Source: an uncultured Pseudomonadota bacterium
GTDB lineage: Bacteria; Pseudomonadota; Gammaproteobacteria; Burkholderiales; SG8-39
NCBI GenBank assembly: GCA_903829815.1
Contig: CAIKRR010000061.1
Coordinates: forward strand, 1 to 64,000
DNA: 64,000 bases
Reading direction: 5' to 3'
Shown: positions 34,572 to 42,647 of the stretch, piece by piece
Numbering within the stretch: position 1 is the stretch's first letter
Layout of the letters: each line of letters opens with the position of its first letter
Notes under the pieces: generated by a model
Told to the model about the DNA's origin: nothing
Seen by the model: only the letters and a program-made list of their open reading frames with translations
Databases searched by the model: none
Program-made: the position numbers and the translations under genes

Positions 34572-36050
34572 TCAGCAGCACCCCAGGAGAGGCGATCGGC
34601 AGAAGGCGCCCAGCGCCGCGTCGATATCGGGTCGCAAATCAGACGCCTGGCGCATGCGAGCCTTGCCGGCACGTGCCTGCGCCAGCATCTCGGCGCGCAA
34701 GGCCGGATAGTCGAAGCCGGCGATACGGCCATCGCGCACGACATCGCGTCCGGCGACAACCAGGTGTCGAATGTGGGCCCGCTGGGCGCGCGCAGCAACG
34801 AGTTCGGCTGCATCAAGCCCATCGAGCAGCAGGTCATCAGTCATGCTGGCGTAATCAAGAAAGAGCAGGTCGGCAGGGGCTCCCGGACGAATCACCGCGC
34901 CATCCTCGAGCCCGAACATGGCATGCCGGGTGGCCTTGAGCGCGGCATCGAAGGCGTCGCCTGGCGACACTTCGCCTGAAGCAGGATTGGCAAAGCCCCA
35001 CCCCTTGTGCAGGTGCATGAACAGGCGCATCTCGCGCAGGGCATCGTCGTCTTCATCCAGCGCCAGGCCATCGAGGCCAAGCGCGACCCGCACACCGGCC
35101 GCGCGCAAGGCAGGCACACGCGCCACGCCTGACTTCAACACAAGATTGCTGCTCGGGTTGGACACCACCGTGACACCCCGCTCGGCCAGCAAGGCCATCT
35201 CGTCGGGGCGCACATGGGTGCAGTGGGCAAGCGACAGACGGGGTGACAACAGCCCCACGTCGTCAAGAAAACGAACGACCCCTTGCGGGTAACGACGATC
35301 GGCCCATGTGCGCTGATAAGGCGTCTCGAGAAAATGCATGTGCACCCGGCGGCCCTCTTCGGCAGAGGCCTGTGCGGTGAGTTCGATCAGTTCGGTACTG
35401 CACCACTCCAGACCGTACGGACCGTACTGAACGCGAATGAGAGGACTGTCGATCTGCCGCGCCAGTTCGCGGGTGAAGGCAATCTGCTCGCGGGCCGGAA
35501 GCATGGTGGCCGTACTGGCGGCGAGCCGCTCGCGCAGCATTTGACGCAAGGCGGGTGAACACTGGGCGAGCAGTTGCTTGTTGGCACCGGGGCCGATCAC
35601 CGGCAGATCGCGCAAGGCGACCGCGTAGGCAACGCGGATACCGACGGCCTCGATGGCCTGTGCGGCCTGCAGTGCTTCGGCAAAAGGATCGACCAGCCCC
35701 TGGGCGCGCGTGTAATGCAGCAGCATCGCCCCCTGACCGCCCAGGGCGGCACGGGCAAGCGCATCGCGTACGGCCAGACCGGCATCGACCTGAGGTGCCG
35801 ATGCCACCAGATGCGTCCACGCCTCGAAGGGCAGGCCACCGGCTCCCAGCGTGGCATTGCGAAAGAGGCGCGCATGGTCGTGCGCATTGCCCAGCGGCGG
35901 CAGGGCGACGAGTCGTGCCTCGGCCGCGCTCGGCGACGGATGCGAGGCAATAGCCACGACCCGGCCCTCGCTCACCGCCACCGTCACCGGACCCGACACC
36001 TTCTGGTGGCCGGGCTCGGCGAGCAGGTGGCCTGCAGCAAAGGCCTTCAT
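34572..36050 (-). CDS. Amidohydrolase (cytosine/guanine deaminase-like), paralogue of the preceding gene
   Basis: 492 aa with a complete N-terminal beta-strand domain (PVTVAVSEGRVVAIAS). Metal ligands lie in NAHDHARLF, VHMHFLET, SLAHCTHVR and LGLDGLALDEDDD. The C-terminal domain PGAPADLLFLDY is the usual amidohydrolase closing strand. ATG 36050 overlaps the stop of the binding-protein gene (TGATG); a GTG three bases earlier is possible. The tail SPLLGCC ends in two Cys. It is encoded between the binding protein and its paralogue in the transporter operon. Confidence 0.85.
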   Translation of the reverse strand: MKAFAAGHLLAEPGHQKVSGPVTVAVSEGRVVAIASHPSPSAAEARLVALPPLGNAHDHARLFRNATLGAGGLPFEAWTHLVASAPQVDAGLAVRDALARAALGGQGAMLLHYTRAQGLVDPFAEALQAAQAIEAVGIRVAYAVALRDLPVIGPGANKQLLAQCSPALRQMLRERLAASTATMLPAREQIAFTRELARQIDSPLIRVQYGPYGLEWCSTELIELTAQASAEEGRRVHMHFLETPYQRTWADRRYPQGVVRFLDDVGLLSPRLSLAHCTHVRPDEMALLAERGVTVVSNPSSNLVLKSGVARVPALRAAGVRVALGLDGLALDEDDDALREMRLFMHLHKGWGFANPASGEVSPGDAFDAALKATRHAMFGLEDGAVIRPGAPADLLFLDYASMTDDLLLDGLDAAELVAARAQRAHIRHLVVAGRDVVRDGRIAGFDYPALRAEMLAQARAGKARMRQASDLRPDIDAALGAFCRSPLLGCC

Positions 36051-37111
36051 CACTGCGCCTTCAGCGCTTCACCAATGTAAGAGGGGTCGAGCCAGTCGTT
36101 GACCGTGAACGGGGTCTTCACCAGTTCGGCACGGCGCAGCAGTTCGAGCTCCTTGCCGAAGTAGTCGAGATCGAGTGCAAGCAGGCCCTGCTTCGTGCCC
36201 AGACCTGCGTAGATGTACTCGCGACTGGAACGGATTTCGGTAAGCACTGCCCGCTCGTCCAGACCCGGCGCGCCGATCTTGAGCATGATGGCCGTTGCCT
36301 TCTCGGGATTGTCGAGTGCCCAGCGCCAGCCCTTCACCGAAGCGCGCAGGAACTTCACGACCGTTGCGCGGTTCTTGACGAGGTAGTCATCGAGCCCGTA
36401 GAGCGTGCCGGCAGCATTGGGCAGCCCGATGTCCGACAGATTGATGTTGTGCAACTTCACCCCTCGGGTCATGAGCATCACGCCCTGGTTGGTCAGATAG
36501 CCCGTGTAGGCATCCACCTGGCCGGTGGCCAGTGCGCCCGGATCGGCCCCTGCCGGAATGATGTTCACCGTGTCCGGGTCGACGCCTGCATCCTTGAGCA
36601 CCAGGCGCACGAGCGGTGCCGAAGACACCGAGATGGCCATCGTCTTGCCGGCGAGTTCCTTCACGGTCTTGATCGGCTTGGACTCCAGGCTCATGATCGA
36701 GAACGGACTTTTCTGGAAGACGGTGCCGATGACGCGCAGCTTGATGCCCTTGTCGCGCCCCACGGCCAGGGCTGAGGAAGGCCGATCGCCCAACTGCGAG
36801 CGCCCCGCTGCCACGTTGGCGACCGCGTCGACCTGCGGACCGCCCGAGACGAATTCAGGCTCCAGGCCCACCTCGCGATAAAAGCCATTTTCGAGCGCCG
36901 ACAGATAGCCGGCGTATTGAGCGCTGCGAATCCACGACAGCTGGAAGCTCAGTTTCACCAGGCTCTGCGCGATGGCGGGTGCAGGCAACAGGGTTGCTGC
37001 CGCCAAACCAGCACCGGCTGCGAGCAAACGTCGGCGGGGCGCCGAGGCGAGGCCGGCCGTATCAGAGGCATTGATCAGGGACGAGAGCGGGGGTGACAGC
37101 GGCTTGGACAT
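36050..37111 (-). CDS. ABC transporter substrate-binding protein, NMT1/THI5-like
   Basis: 353 aa. The N-terminus has a twin-arginine-like signal (RRRLLAAGAGLAAATLLPAPAIAQ), so Tat export is possible. Mature motifs include LSWIRSAQYAGYLSALENGFYREVGLEPEF, GDRPSSALAVGRDKGI and VGGAxP-type pockets around IPAGADPGALATGQVDAYTGY. This is the pattern of ThiY-like pyrimidine or riboflavin-precursor receptors. AAGGAG lies 8 nt before ATG 37111. First gene of the six-gene operon 37111-30858. Confidence 0.88.
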   Translation of the reverse strand: MSKPLSPPLSSLINASDTAGLASAPRRRLLAAGAGLAAATLLPAPAIAQSLVKLSFQLSWIRSAQYAGYLSALENGFYREVGLEPEFVSGGPQVDAVANVAAGRSQLGDRPSSALAVGRDKGIKLRVIGTVFQKSPFSIMSLESKPIKTVKELAGKTMAISVSSAPLVRLVLKDAGVDPDTVNIIPAGADPGALATGQVDAYTGYLTNQGVMLMTRGVKLHNINLSDIGLPNAAGTLYGLDDYLVKNRATVVKFLRASVKGWRWALDNPEKATAIMLKIGAPGLDERAVLTEIRSSREYIYAGLGTKQGLLALDLDYFGKELELLRRAELVKTPFTVNDWLDPSYIGEALKAQ

Positions 37112-37255
37112 GCACGAGACTCCTTGAGGATCGTCAGGGCCGATCAGGAACGGCTTGTTTGCCTCTGAAGCAATTACCGTGCGCAGCGGCATATGCCCCC
37201 CATCGGCATGCTTGCCATCCCTGCTGCGCGGTCAAACGACCACGAGCCGTGCTTC

Positions 37256-37294
37256 ATCGGTTTTACATGCACCGATTTGGGGCGATCAAATCGG
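37256..37294. promoter_or_regulatory. Two overlapping, mutually exclusive inverted repeats
   Basis: ATCGGT-N9-ACCGAT (37256-37276) and CCGATTT-N9-AAATCGG (37272-37294) share the middle arm, so only one stem can form at a time. They lie 58-96 nt after the psd stop and about 145 nt before the binding-protein ATG. An operator with half-sites at 16-bp steps or an attenuator-like leader are both possible. Confidence 0.4.
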
Positions 37295-37351
37295 CCATGA
37301 TCATCCACCTTGGTGCGATGGTTGGCAGACCACTGCCCCGATCGTGTCCCT

Positions 37352-38260
37352 TCAGGGCATGCGCATCAGGGCTTCACCCATCCGTATCGTCATCCCCTCG
37401 CACAAGCCCGGCGCAAACTCGAACGCGGGTGGCGCAAACACCAGAATCGTCGATCCGTGCTGAAACCAGCCCATCTCCTCACCGCGAGCGAGCGGCTGGT
37501 CGAGTTCGACATCCGTCGGCCCGCGGTAACGACTGTAGAAGACGGTATCGAGCGCGTGCAGGCGGATGCTCGCCACGAGAATCGCCGCCACAGGAACCAG
37601 CGCCACCACATGCTGGCCGCCGGCGATGTCCAGTTGCAGAAAAGCGCGCTCATTGCGGCAAAAGAGGCGCTCGACACGCTTGAGCGCGATCGGGTTGACG
37701 TTCCAGGTATCCCCGTGAAAGTAGCGCACGCGGCGCAAGCGTGCATCGCAGGGCGCATGAAACCGGTGATACATGGCCGAGGTGATTCGCAAGGTGACGA
37801 ACGACCCTTCGCGCCAGTGGCTGCGCCAGTCGATCGGTCCGATCAGATCCTCCATGCTGTAGGGGAATCCCTTGGCCTGAAAGACCTGGCCATCGACGAT
37901 ACGGCCATGGGCCCCCACGATCGCATCGCAAGGACTGGCGAAAACCTGCAAGTCGGGGTCGACCGGACGCGCGCCCGGCCGCAACTCGCGGATAAAACAG
38001 TCATGCAGGCTCTCAAAGCGGGTCTTGCGAGCCTCGGAGAGATCGAGATCGGCAAAGGCGCGCCAGGCTGCGATGGACAAGTCGCGTACCCAGGGGTGAC
38101 GGATCTGGCTTATCCAGCCAACCAGGCGCGTGAGCGCATGGCGTGGAATTCGATTGGTGAGCAGGAAGTTGATGTCCTCCTGCGCGGCAATTCGGTGCAG
38201 GGCTTCGCGCACCACACCCCACCTGCCCTTTGGCTCGACAGTTCCCTGGACATCTCGCAT
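37352..38260 (-). CDS. psd: Phosphatidylserine decarboxylase family protein
   Basis: 302 aa. Self-cleavage site HGST near residues 268-271 (usual form LGST or GGST), the His motif YHRFHAP, and the Asp motif ASPCDAIV, which reads SPVDG in most enzymes. The Ser of HGST would become the pyruvoyl prosthetic group, splitting the protein into large beta and small alpha chains. ATG 38260 is 9 nt after AAGGA; ATG 38266 is too close. It is divergent from the aminotransferase-like gene with only 59 bp between starts. It may make phosphatidylethanolamine or act on another serine lipid. Confidence 0.87.
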   Translation of the reverse strand: MRDVQGTVEPKGRWGVVREALHRIAAQEDINFLLTNRIPRHALTRLVGWISQIRHPWVRDLSIAAWRAFADLDLSEARKTRFESLHDCFIRELRPGARPVDPDLQVFASPCDAIVGAHGRIVDGQVFQAKGFPYSMEDLIGPIDWRSHWREGSFVTLRITSAMYHRFHAPCDARLRRVRYFHGDTWNVNPIALKRVERLFCRNERAFLQLDIAGGQHVVALVPVAAILVASIRLHALDTVFYSRYRGPTDVELDQPLARGEEMGWFQHGSTILVFAPPAFEFAPGLCEGMTIRMGEALMRMP

Positions 38261-38319
38261 GGTCATCAATCCTTCATTCTCGTGTCATATAAGGGGTGAT
38301 CTTCAGGAGGCTCTTCGCC

Positions 38320-40017
38320 ATGTCCGATCCGTCGATCACCATCGTTACATCCCTCGCCCTTCCCCTTGCCAGCGCCGCCCTCGCGCCTGTGCTGTGGCGC
38401 CGCGTTCGCCAGCGACTCGAGCTTTCGCTTGCCAAGCACCCCGGGCTTGGCGGGCACCTGCGTTGGGCCCGTCGCTTCGCCCGCTGGCTGCCCGGCTACA
38501 GTCATGCAGAAGCTCGGTTCTACGACCTTGACCAGGCTCCCGAGGCCGTTGCAACCCAACGCAAGGCGGCTCTTGCTCGTCTGGGCGAGACGCTCACCAC
38601 GCGCTCGCCCAAGACGCTTGACTTCACCAGCCAGGCACGTCCGCTGATCTCCGACATGCAATTCATCAGCCGTTACCGGGTGCCTTTCCAGTTCCGCGAA
38701 GTCTTCTCGGGCAAGGTGCAGATCGGCAGCTTTCTCAAGGCGAGCGAAGGCGCGCAACTGATCGACCTCGATGGCAACTCGTTCTTCGATGTCACCGGCT
38801 CCTACGGGGTCAACGTCTTTGGCCAGGCCTTCTACAGGGAGTGCATGGATCGCGGCGCCAACATCGGCCGAGATCTCGGCGTGGTGCTGGGGTCCTATCA
38901 CCCCTGCGTGCTCGACAACGTGCAACGACTCTGCGCGATCTCGGGCAAGGACGAAGTGTCGTTCCACATGTCGGGTACCGAGGCCGTGATGCAGGCGGTG
39001 CGCCTCGCCCGGTACAACACGAGCCGGCGCAAGATTGTTCGTTTTGCCGGTGCCTATCACGGCTGGTGGGACGACGTGCAGCCTGGCCCCGGCAATCCGA
39101 TGCCCCCTGCATCGGACACCCTCACGCTGCGCGAACGCCATCCGGCCACCTTGCGGGTACTCGAGCGGCGCAACGACATCGCCTGTGTGCTCGTCAATCC
39201 GATCCAGGCCATGCACCCCAATCGCGCCGCACCGGCCGACTCGACACTGCTCGACGGTGGCCGACAGGTTGCTTTCGATCGCGAAGCGACACGCCAATGG
39301 CTGCTGCAACTGCGCGAGGTCTGCACCCGCAAGGGCATCGTCCTGATTTTTGACGAAGTCTTTCTGGGATTTCGGCTCGCCGCGGGTGGGGCGCAGGCCT
39401 GGTTCGGCGTCCAAGCCGATCTGGTCACTTACGGCAAGACCCTGGCAGGCGGCTTGCCCATCGGCGTGGTGTGTGGCAAGGCCCGGTACATGAAGCGCTA
39501 CCGTGACGATCTCCCGGGTGATGTCTGCTTTGCGCGCGGCACGTTCAACGCGCATCCCTACGTGATGGGATCGATGAACGCCTTCCTGCACCGACTGGAC
39601 GACGACGATATCAAGACGCTCTATGCGACGGCCGATGCCACCTGGGAGGGGCGCCTCGATCAGCTGAACGCGCAACTCAAAGCCGCGAACATGCCGGTTC
39701 GGGTCGTCGGTATGGCAACCGTGTGGAGCGTGCTCTTCGATACGCCCAGCCGCTACAACTGGTTGTTTCAGTTCTACCTGCGTGAACAGGGGATTGCCCT
39801 CAGTTGGGTCGGCAGCGGTCGCATGATCTTCACCCTGGGGTTCAGCGATGCCGATTTCGCAACCTTCTGCGACCGTTTCACCGAGGCTGCTCGCCAGATG
39901 CAGGCAGGTGGCTGGTGGTGGACAGCCGCCGGACAGACCAACAAGGCCATCCAGCGGCAGGTACTGCGCGAAGTCGTACGGGCGCGGCTCGGCCTGGCTC
40001 AGGACGCGCGGGCGTGA
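38320..40017 (+). CDS. Membrane-anchored class III aminotransferase (glutamate-1-semialdehyde aminomutase-like)
   Basis: 565 aa, about 130 longer than GSA aminomutase. A hydrophobic N-terminal helix (ITIVTSLALPLASAALAPVL) suggests membrane attachment, followed by a basic linker. The PLP domain shows SGTEAVMQAVRLARYNTSR, FAGAYHGWWDD, IFDEVFLGFR and the Schiff-base Lys373 in TYGKTLAGGLPIG. AGGAGG lies 9 nt before the ATG. Its 3' end overlaps the convergent DUF962-like gene by 19 bp. A role in haem synthesis is unlikely because of the anchor and lipid-gene context; a membrane-linked amine is more probable (inference). Confidence 0.84.
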   Translation: MSDPSITIVTSLALPLASAALAPVLWRRVRQRLELSLAKHPGLGGHLRWARRFARWLPGYSHAEARFYDLDQAPEAVATQRKAALARLGETLTTRSPKTLDFTSQARPLISDMQFISRYRVPFQFREVFSGKVQIGSFLKASEGAQLIDLDGNSFFDVTGSYGVNVFGQAFYRECMDRGANIGRDLGVVLGSYHPCVLDNVQRLCAISGKDEVSFHMSGTEAVMQAVRLARYNTSRRKIVRFAGAYHGWWDDVQPGPGNPMPPASDTLTLRERHPATLRVLERRNDIACVLVNPIQAMHPNRAAPADSTLLDGGRQVAFDREATRQWLLQLREVCTRKGIVLIFDEVFLGFRLAAGGAQAWFGVQADLVTYGKTLAGGLPIGVVCGKARYMKRYRDDLPGDVCFARGTFNAHPYVMGSMNAFLHRLDDDDIKTLYATADATWEGRLDQLNAQLKAANMPVRVVGMATVWSVLFDTPSRYNWLFQFYLREQGIALSWVGSGRMIFTLGFSDADFATFCDRFTEAARQMQAGGWWWTAAGQTNKAIQRQVLREVVRARLGLAQDARA

Positions 40018-40607
40018 TCCATCGGATCGATCAGCTCACCACGCAGCAGATGGAGAGGCGCCTTGTGGTAGAGCCAGATGTCATGGAATGGGTCGGTGAT
40101 GATCTTGGTGGCCCAGGCAACGCCTGCCATCAGACCCTGACTCATCCACAGTTGCAGCACGCGAAAGAGCAGGCCCGCCGCGCCGAGCAAAAGCCATGCA
40201 CCACCGATCAGGCGCAGCGGCGTGTCACCCCAGGCGGTGGGCAGCGCAACGGCCAGCACCGAGGGTGCGCTCCACGCAAGGATCGGCACGAGTGCGCACA
40301 GCGACAACAGGACGACCTTGCGCTTGAGGTTGTAACCGACCTTGATCTCCTCCTTGTACTCGTGGGTGGCCTTGTTGACCTCGTCATAGCCCTTGGGCTC
40401 ATAGAAGAAGTGCCCAGCCTGCCGAGTCGTCATCGACACCAGCCAGGCAATCAGCCCCGACACCACCGGATCGATGAGGAGCCATGCGTAGGCCACCAGG
40501 AAGGAAATGGCGCTCACGAGATGCAGCGACTGATTGATGCGGCTGTGGTGGTAATACCGGTGATCATCCCAGCGCTGGGTTCTCAGTGTCTGGAGAAAGT
40601 CGTTCAT
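39999..40607 (-). CDS. DUF962/Mpo1-like membrane protein
   Basis: 202 aa from ATG 40607 (AGGA 7 nt upstream). Four or so membrane helices. The N-terminal pattern YYHHSRINQSLHLV and the later RQAGHFFYEP resemble the His motifs of DUF962, the family of yeast Mpo1, an Fe2+-dependent dioxygenase of 2-hydroxy fatty acids in sphingolipid turnover. The match is from motif memory only. It is convergent with the aminotransferase-like gene (19-bp overlap) and divergent from the glycosyltransferase across 212 bp. Confidence 0.6.
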   Translation of the reverse strand: MNDFLQTLRTQRWDDHRYYHHSRINQSLHLVSAISFLVAYAWLLIDPVVSGLIAWLVSMTTRQAGHFFYEPKGYDEVNKATHEYKEEIKVGYNLKRKVVLLSLCALVPILAWSAPSVLAVALPTAWGDTPLRLIGGAWLLLGAAGLLFRVLQLWMSQGLMAGVAWATKIITDPFHDIWLYHKAPLHLLRGELIDPMDHARAS

Positions 40608-40819
40608 GGCCATGTCCTGTCGTCGAGATGTAAGCGGCGCAAGCGGTTGCGGCACGCCGATGAGTCCGGTGTTCCGCTGGAGCAACCGGATGGAGAAGAT
40701 CGGATCGCCGATCGATTTCAGCCCCGAGGGTGCCTCGATTTGCGTGAAATCTTGATGACACCTGGCAACGTTCACCAAACCGTCACCTGTGCCCGTCCCG
40801 ATTCGTTCAAAGTCGCGCC

Positions 40820-42019
40820 ATGATGAGCACAACAAGCATCGCGGTCGAACGACTCGCCCCAGCGCACGCGCCGCTTCGCATTGCCGTGGTCACCGAGACC
40901 TGGCCACCGGACATCAATGGGGTTGCCAACACGCTCTCTCGCATCGTGAGCGGCCTGCAGTCGCTCGGGCATCAGATATGGCTGGTGCGTCCGCGTCAGG
41001 TCGCCGGCGAAGCCCCGGCACCCGGCGAGCGCTTCGAGGAAACGCTGGTCGGTGGTCTGCCCATTCCGTTTTACCGACAACTGCGCATGGGGCTTCCGGC
41101 GCGCAAGGATCTCACCCGTCTGTGGGTTCGCGAACGCCCCGACATCGTTCACATCGCCACCGAAGGGCCGCTGGGCTGGTCGGCCTTGAAGGCCGCCAGG
41201 AAACTCAGGCTTCCGATCAGCACCGACTTTCGCACCAACTTCCACGCCTACAGCCAGCACTACGGCATCGGTTGGCTACGGGGCGCGATCATGTCTTACA
41301 TGAAGCGCTTCCACAATGGCGCCGACTGCACGATGGTGCCCACAGCGCACCTGCAAGGCGAACTCGCCGCACGGGGCTTCGAGCGGCTGCAGGTCGTGCC
41401 GCGCGGCGTCGACACGGCACTGTTCAACCCGGATCGCCGTGACCGGTCATTGCGCCAGACCTGGGGCGCTGACGAAAATACCCTCGTGGTGATCTGCGTT
41501 TCCCGGCTCGCCGCCGAGAAGAACCTCACACTGGTGATCAAGGCCTGGCAGGCCTTGAAGCAGCAGCGCCCGCACACTAAACTCGTTCTGGTGGGCGATG
41601 GACCACAACGCGAGGCGCTCGCAGCCCTCGACCAGGATATCGTGTTTGCAGGCTTTCGATCAGGGGATGATCTCGCCCGCCACTACGCGAGCGCCGACCT
41701 CTTTGCCTTTGCCAGCCTGACCGAAACCTTCGGCAACGTCACCCTCGAAGCGCTCGCCAGCGGCCTGGCGGTGGTGGCCTATGCGCACGCGGCCGCCGGC
41801 GAACTGATCGCAGGAGGCCACAACGGGATCATCGCCCCGGCCGATGACAGCGCGGCCTTCATCGGGGCACTGATCGCCATGGGGCTCGATGAGGGCCGGC
41901 GTCTGGCGGCCGGACGCGCTGCGCGGGCGAGCGCCCTCGATCTCGAATGGTCGGCGATCTACCGGCGTACCGAGCAGATCATGCGCATGCTGGTCGAGGT
42001 GAACAGCACAGCGCCTTGA
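40820..42019 (+). CDS. GT4-family glycosyltransferase (alpha-mannosyl/glucosyl lipid type)
   Basis: 399 aa GT-B fold enzyme. N-terminal TETWPPDINGVANTLSRIVSGL is the acceptor-side glycine loop; the donor domain has VSRLAAEKNLTLVIKAW, LVGDGP, and the E-x7-E motif TETFGNVTLEALASGL. This pattern is close to GDP-mannose-dependent transferases such as PimB-type enzymes and alpha-glycosyl-diacylglycerol synthases. Two ATGs stand in tandem at 40820 and 40823; no strong ribosome binding site. Together with psd and the aminotransferase it forms a lipid-modification group (inference). Confidence 0.85.
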   Translation: MMSTTSIAVERLAPAHAPLRIAVVTETWPPDINGVANTLSRIVSGLQSLGHQIWLVRPRQVAGEAPAPGERFEETLVGGLPIPFYRQLRMGLPARKDLTRLWVRERPDIVHIATEGPLGWSALKAARKLRLPISTDFRTNFHAYSQHYGIGWLRGAIMSYMKRFHNGADCTMVPTAHLQGELAARGFERLQVVPRGVDTALFNPDRRDRSLRQTWGADENTLVVICVSRLAAEKNLTLVIKAWQALKQQRPHTKLVLVGDGPQREALAALDQDIVFAGFRSGDDLARHYASADLFAFASLTETFGNVTLEALASGLAVVAYAHAAAGELIAGGHNGIIAPADDSAAFIGALIAMGLDEGRRLAAGRAARASALDLEWSAIYRRTEQIMRMLVEVNSTAP

Positions 42020-42045
42020 CAGTGCGAAACCTCGCACCGTAAAGT
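42016..42045 (+). promoter_or_regulatory. Candidate promoter with internal inverted repeat
   Basis: TTGACA (42016-42021) and TAAAGT (42040-42045) are 18 bp apart and could drive the small membrane protein at 42184. Between them lies a perfect repeat, GTGCGA-AACC-TCGCAC (42022-42037), placed like an operator. The same hairpin immediately follows the glycosyltransferase stop and could instead end that transcript. Confidence 0.4.
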
Positions 42046-42183
42046 CGGCTTGCCCTCGAGGTAACCGTGCCGCCTGATTCCCGAGGCAACACAGGTTTTC
42101 AGGCGCTCGTGCGCGGCCCCACGCACTTCAATCGCATGATGCGGGTTGCCTGTTCCCGACCACTTGCACGCACCGGACATACG

Positions 42184-42450
42184 ATGCCCCCGCCGCAGAA
42201 CGTCAAAGGACCCGTTATCCAGGGGCTGATCATCGCCGGCTACACTGCTGCCAGCCTGGTGGGCGCGTTCTTTGGCTATCGGGTCGGTGAGCGTATCGAC
42301 GGCGTGCTGGTGGGCGTGATCATGGCTCTGAACGCAGCCGTCTTTTCCAGCCTGCTGTTCAGCATCGTCGCCGGTTGGTTGCAACGTTTTTCTGTCGAGA
42401 CACCTCCGACCACCGATCAGACGACAGGCAGCGAGCCAGACCGACGCTGA
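42184..42450 (+). CDS. Small two-helix membrane protein of unknown function
   Basis: 88 aa from ATG 42184. Two hydrophobic helices (VIQGLIIAGYTAASLVGAFF and VLVGVIMALNAAVFSSLLFS) separated by a short charged turn (GYRVGERIDG), with a polar tail rich in Thr and Asp. No family recognised. An in-frame start at 42067 would add 39 poorly hydrophobic residues. It lies between the glycosyltransferase and the convergent puc operon end, so it could belong to either function or neither. Confidence 0.55.
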   Translation: MPPPQNVKGPVIQGLIIAGYTAASLVGAFFGYRVGERIDGVLVGVIMALNAAVFSSLLFSIVAGWLQRFSVETPPTTDQTTGSEPDRR

Positions 42451-42496
42451 TCAGTTCGCGAGCGCGCCACGCAATGGCGGCGCGCCCCGTCGCAGG

Positions 42497-42610
42497 CTAG
42501 CCGCGCAGGCGACGCCATTCGGCATCGCGCTTCTTGTTGCCTTCGTAGAAGATATTGACGACCCAGAAGACGACGACCACAACCCACGCGCTCAAGAGTA
42601 CCCATTTCAT
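42497..42610 (-). CDS. 37-residue single-pass membrane peptide at the end of the puc operon
   Basis: Protein begins MKWVLLSAWVVVVVFWVVNI and ends in a basic tail (KKRDAEWRRLRG). AAGGAG lies 8 nt before the ATG, an excellent ribosome binding site, and the stop of pucC is only 37 bp upstream. One membrane helix with positive residues after it predicts N-out, C-in topology. It is unlike PucD or PucE in size. Small single-helix peptides are known to sit among light-harvesting rings (PufX, protein W), which is the analogy I would test. Too small to be found by routine gene callers. Confidence 0.7.
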   Translation of the reverse strand: MKWVLLSAWVVVVVFWVVNIFYEGNKKRDAEWRRLRG

Positions 42611-42647
42611 CGGTGCTTCTCCTTTGTCGACTACCGGATCGTCCGGT

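Noticed and set aside
37112-37351. TPP riboswitch upstream of the THI5-like transporter operon
   Set aside because: The conserved CTGAGA and ACCTGATC-type core elements of the TPP aptamer are not present in the leader.
38320-40017. Aminotransferase-like gene considered as hemL for tetrapyrrole synthesis beside puc
   Set aside because: It is about 130 residues too long, has an N-terminal membrane helix, and many of its active-site neighbours differ; no other hem gene is near.
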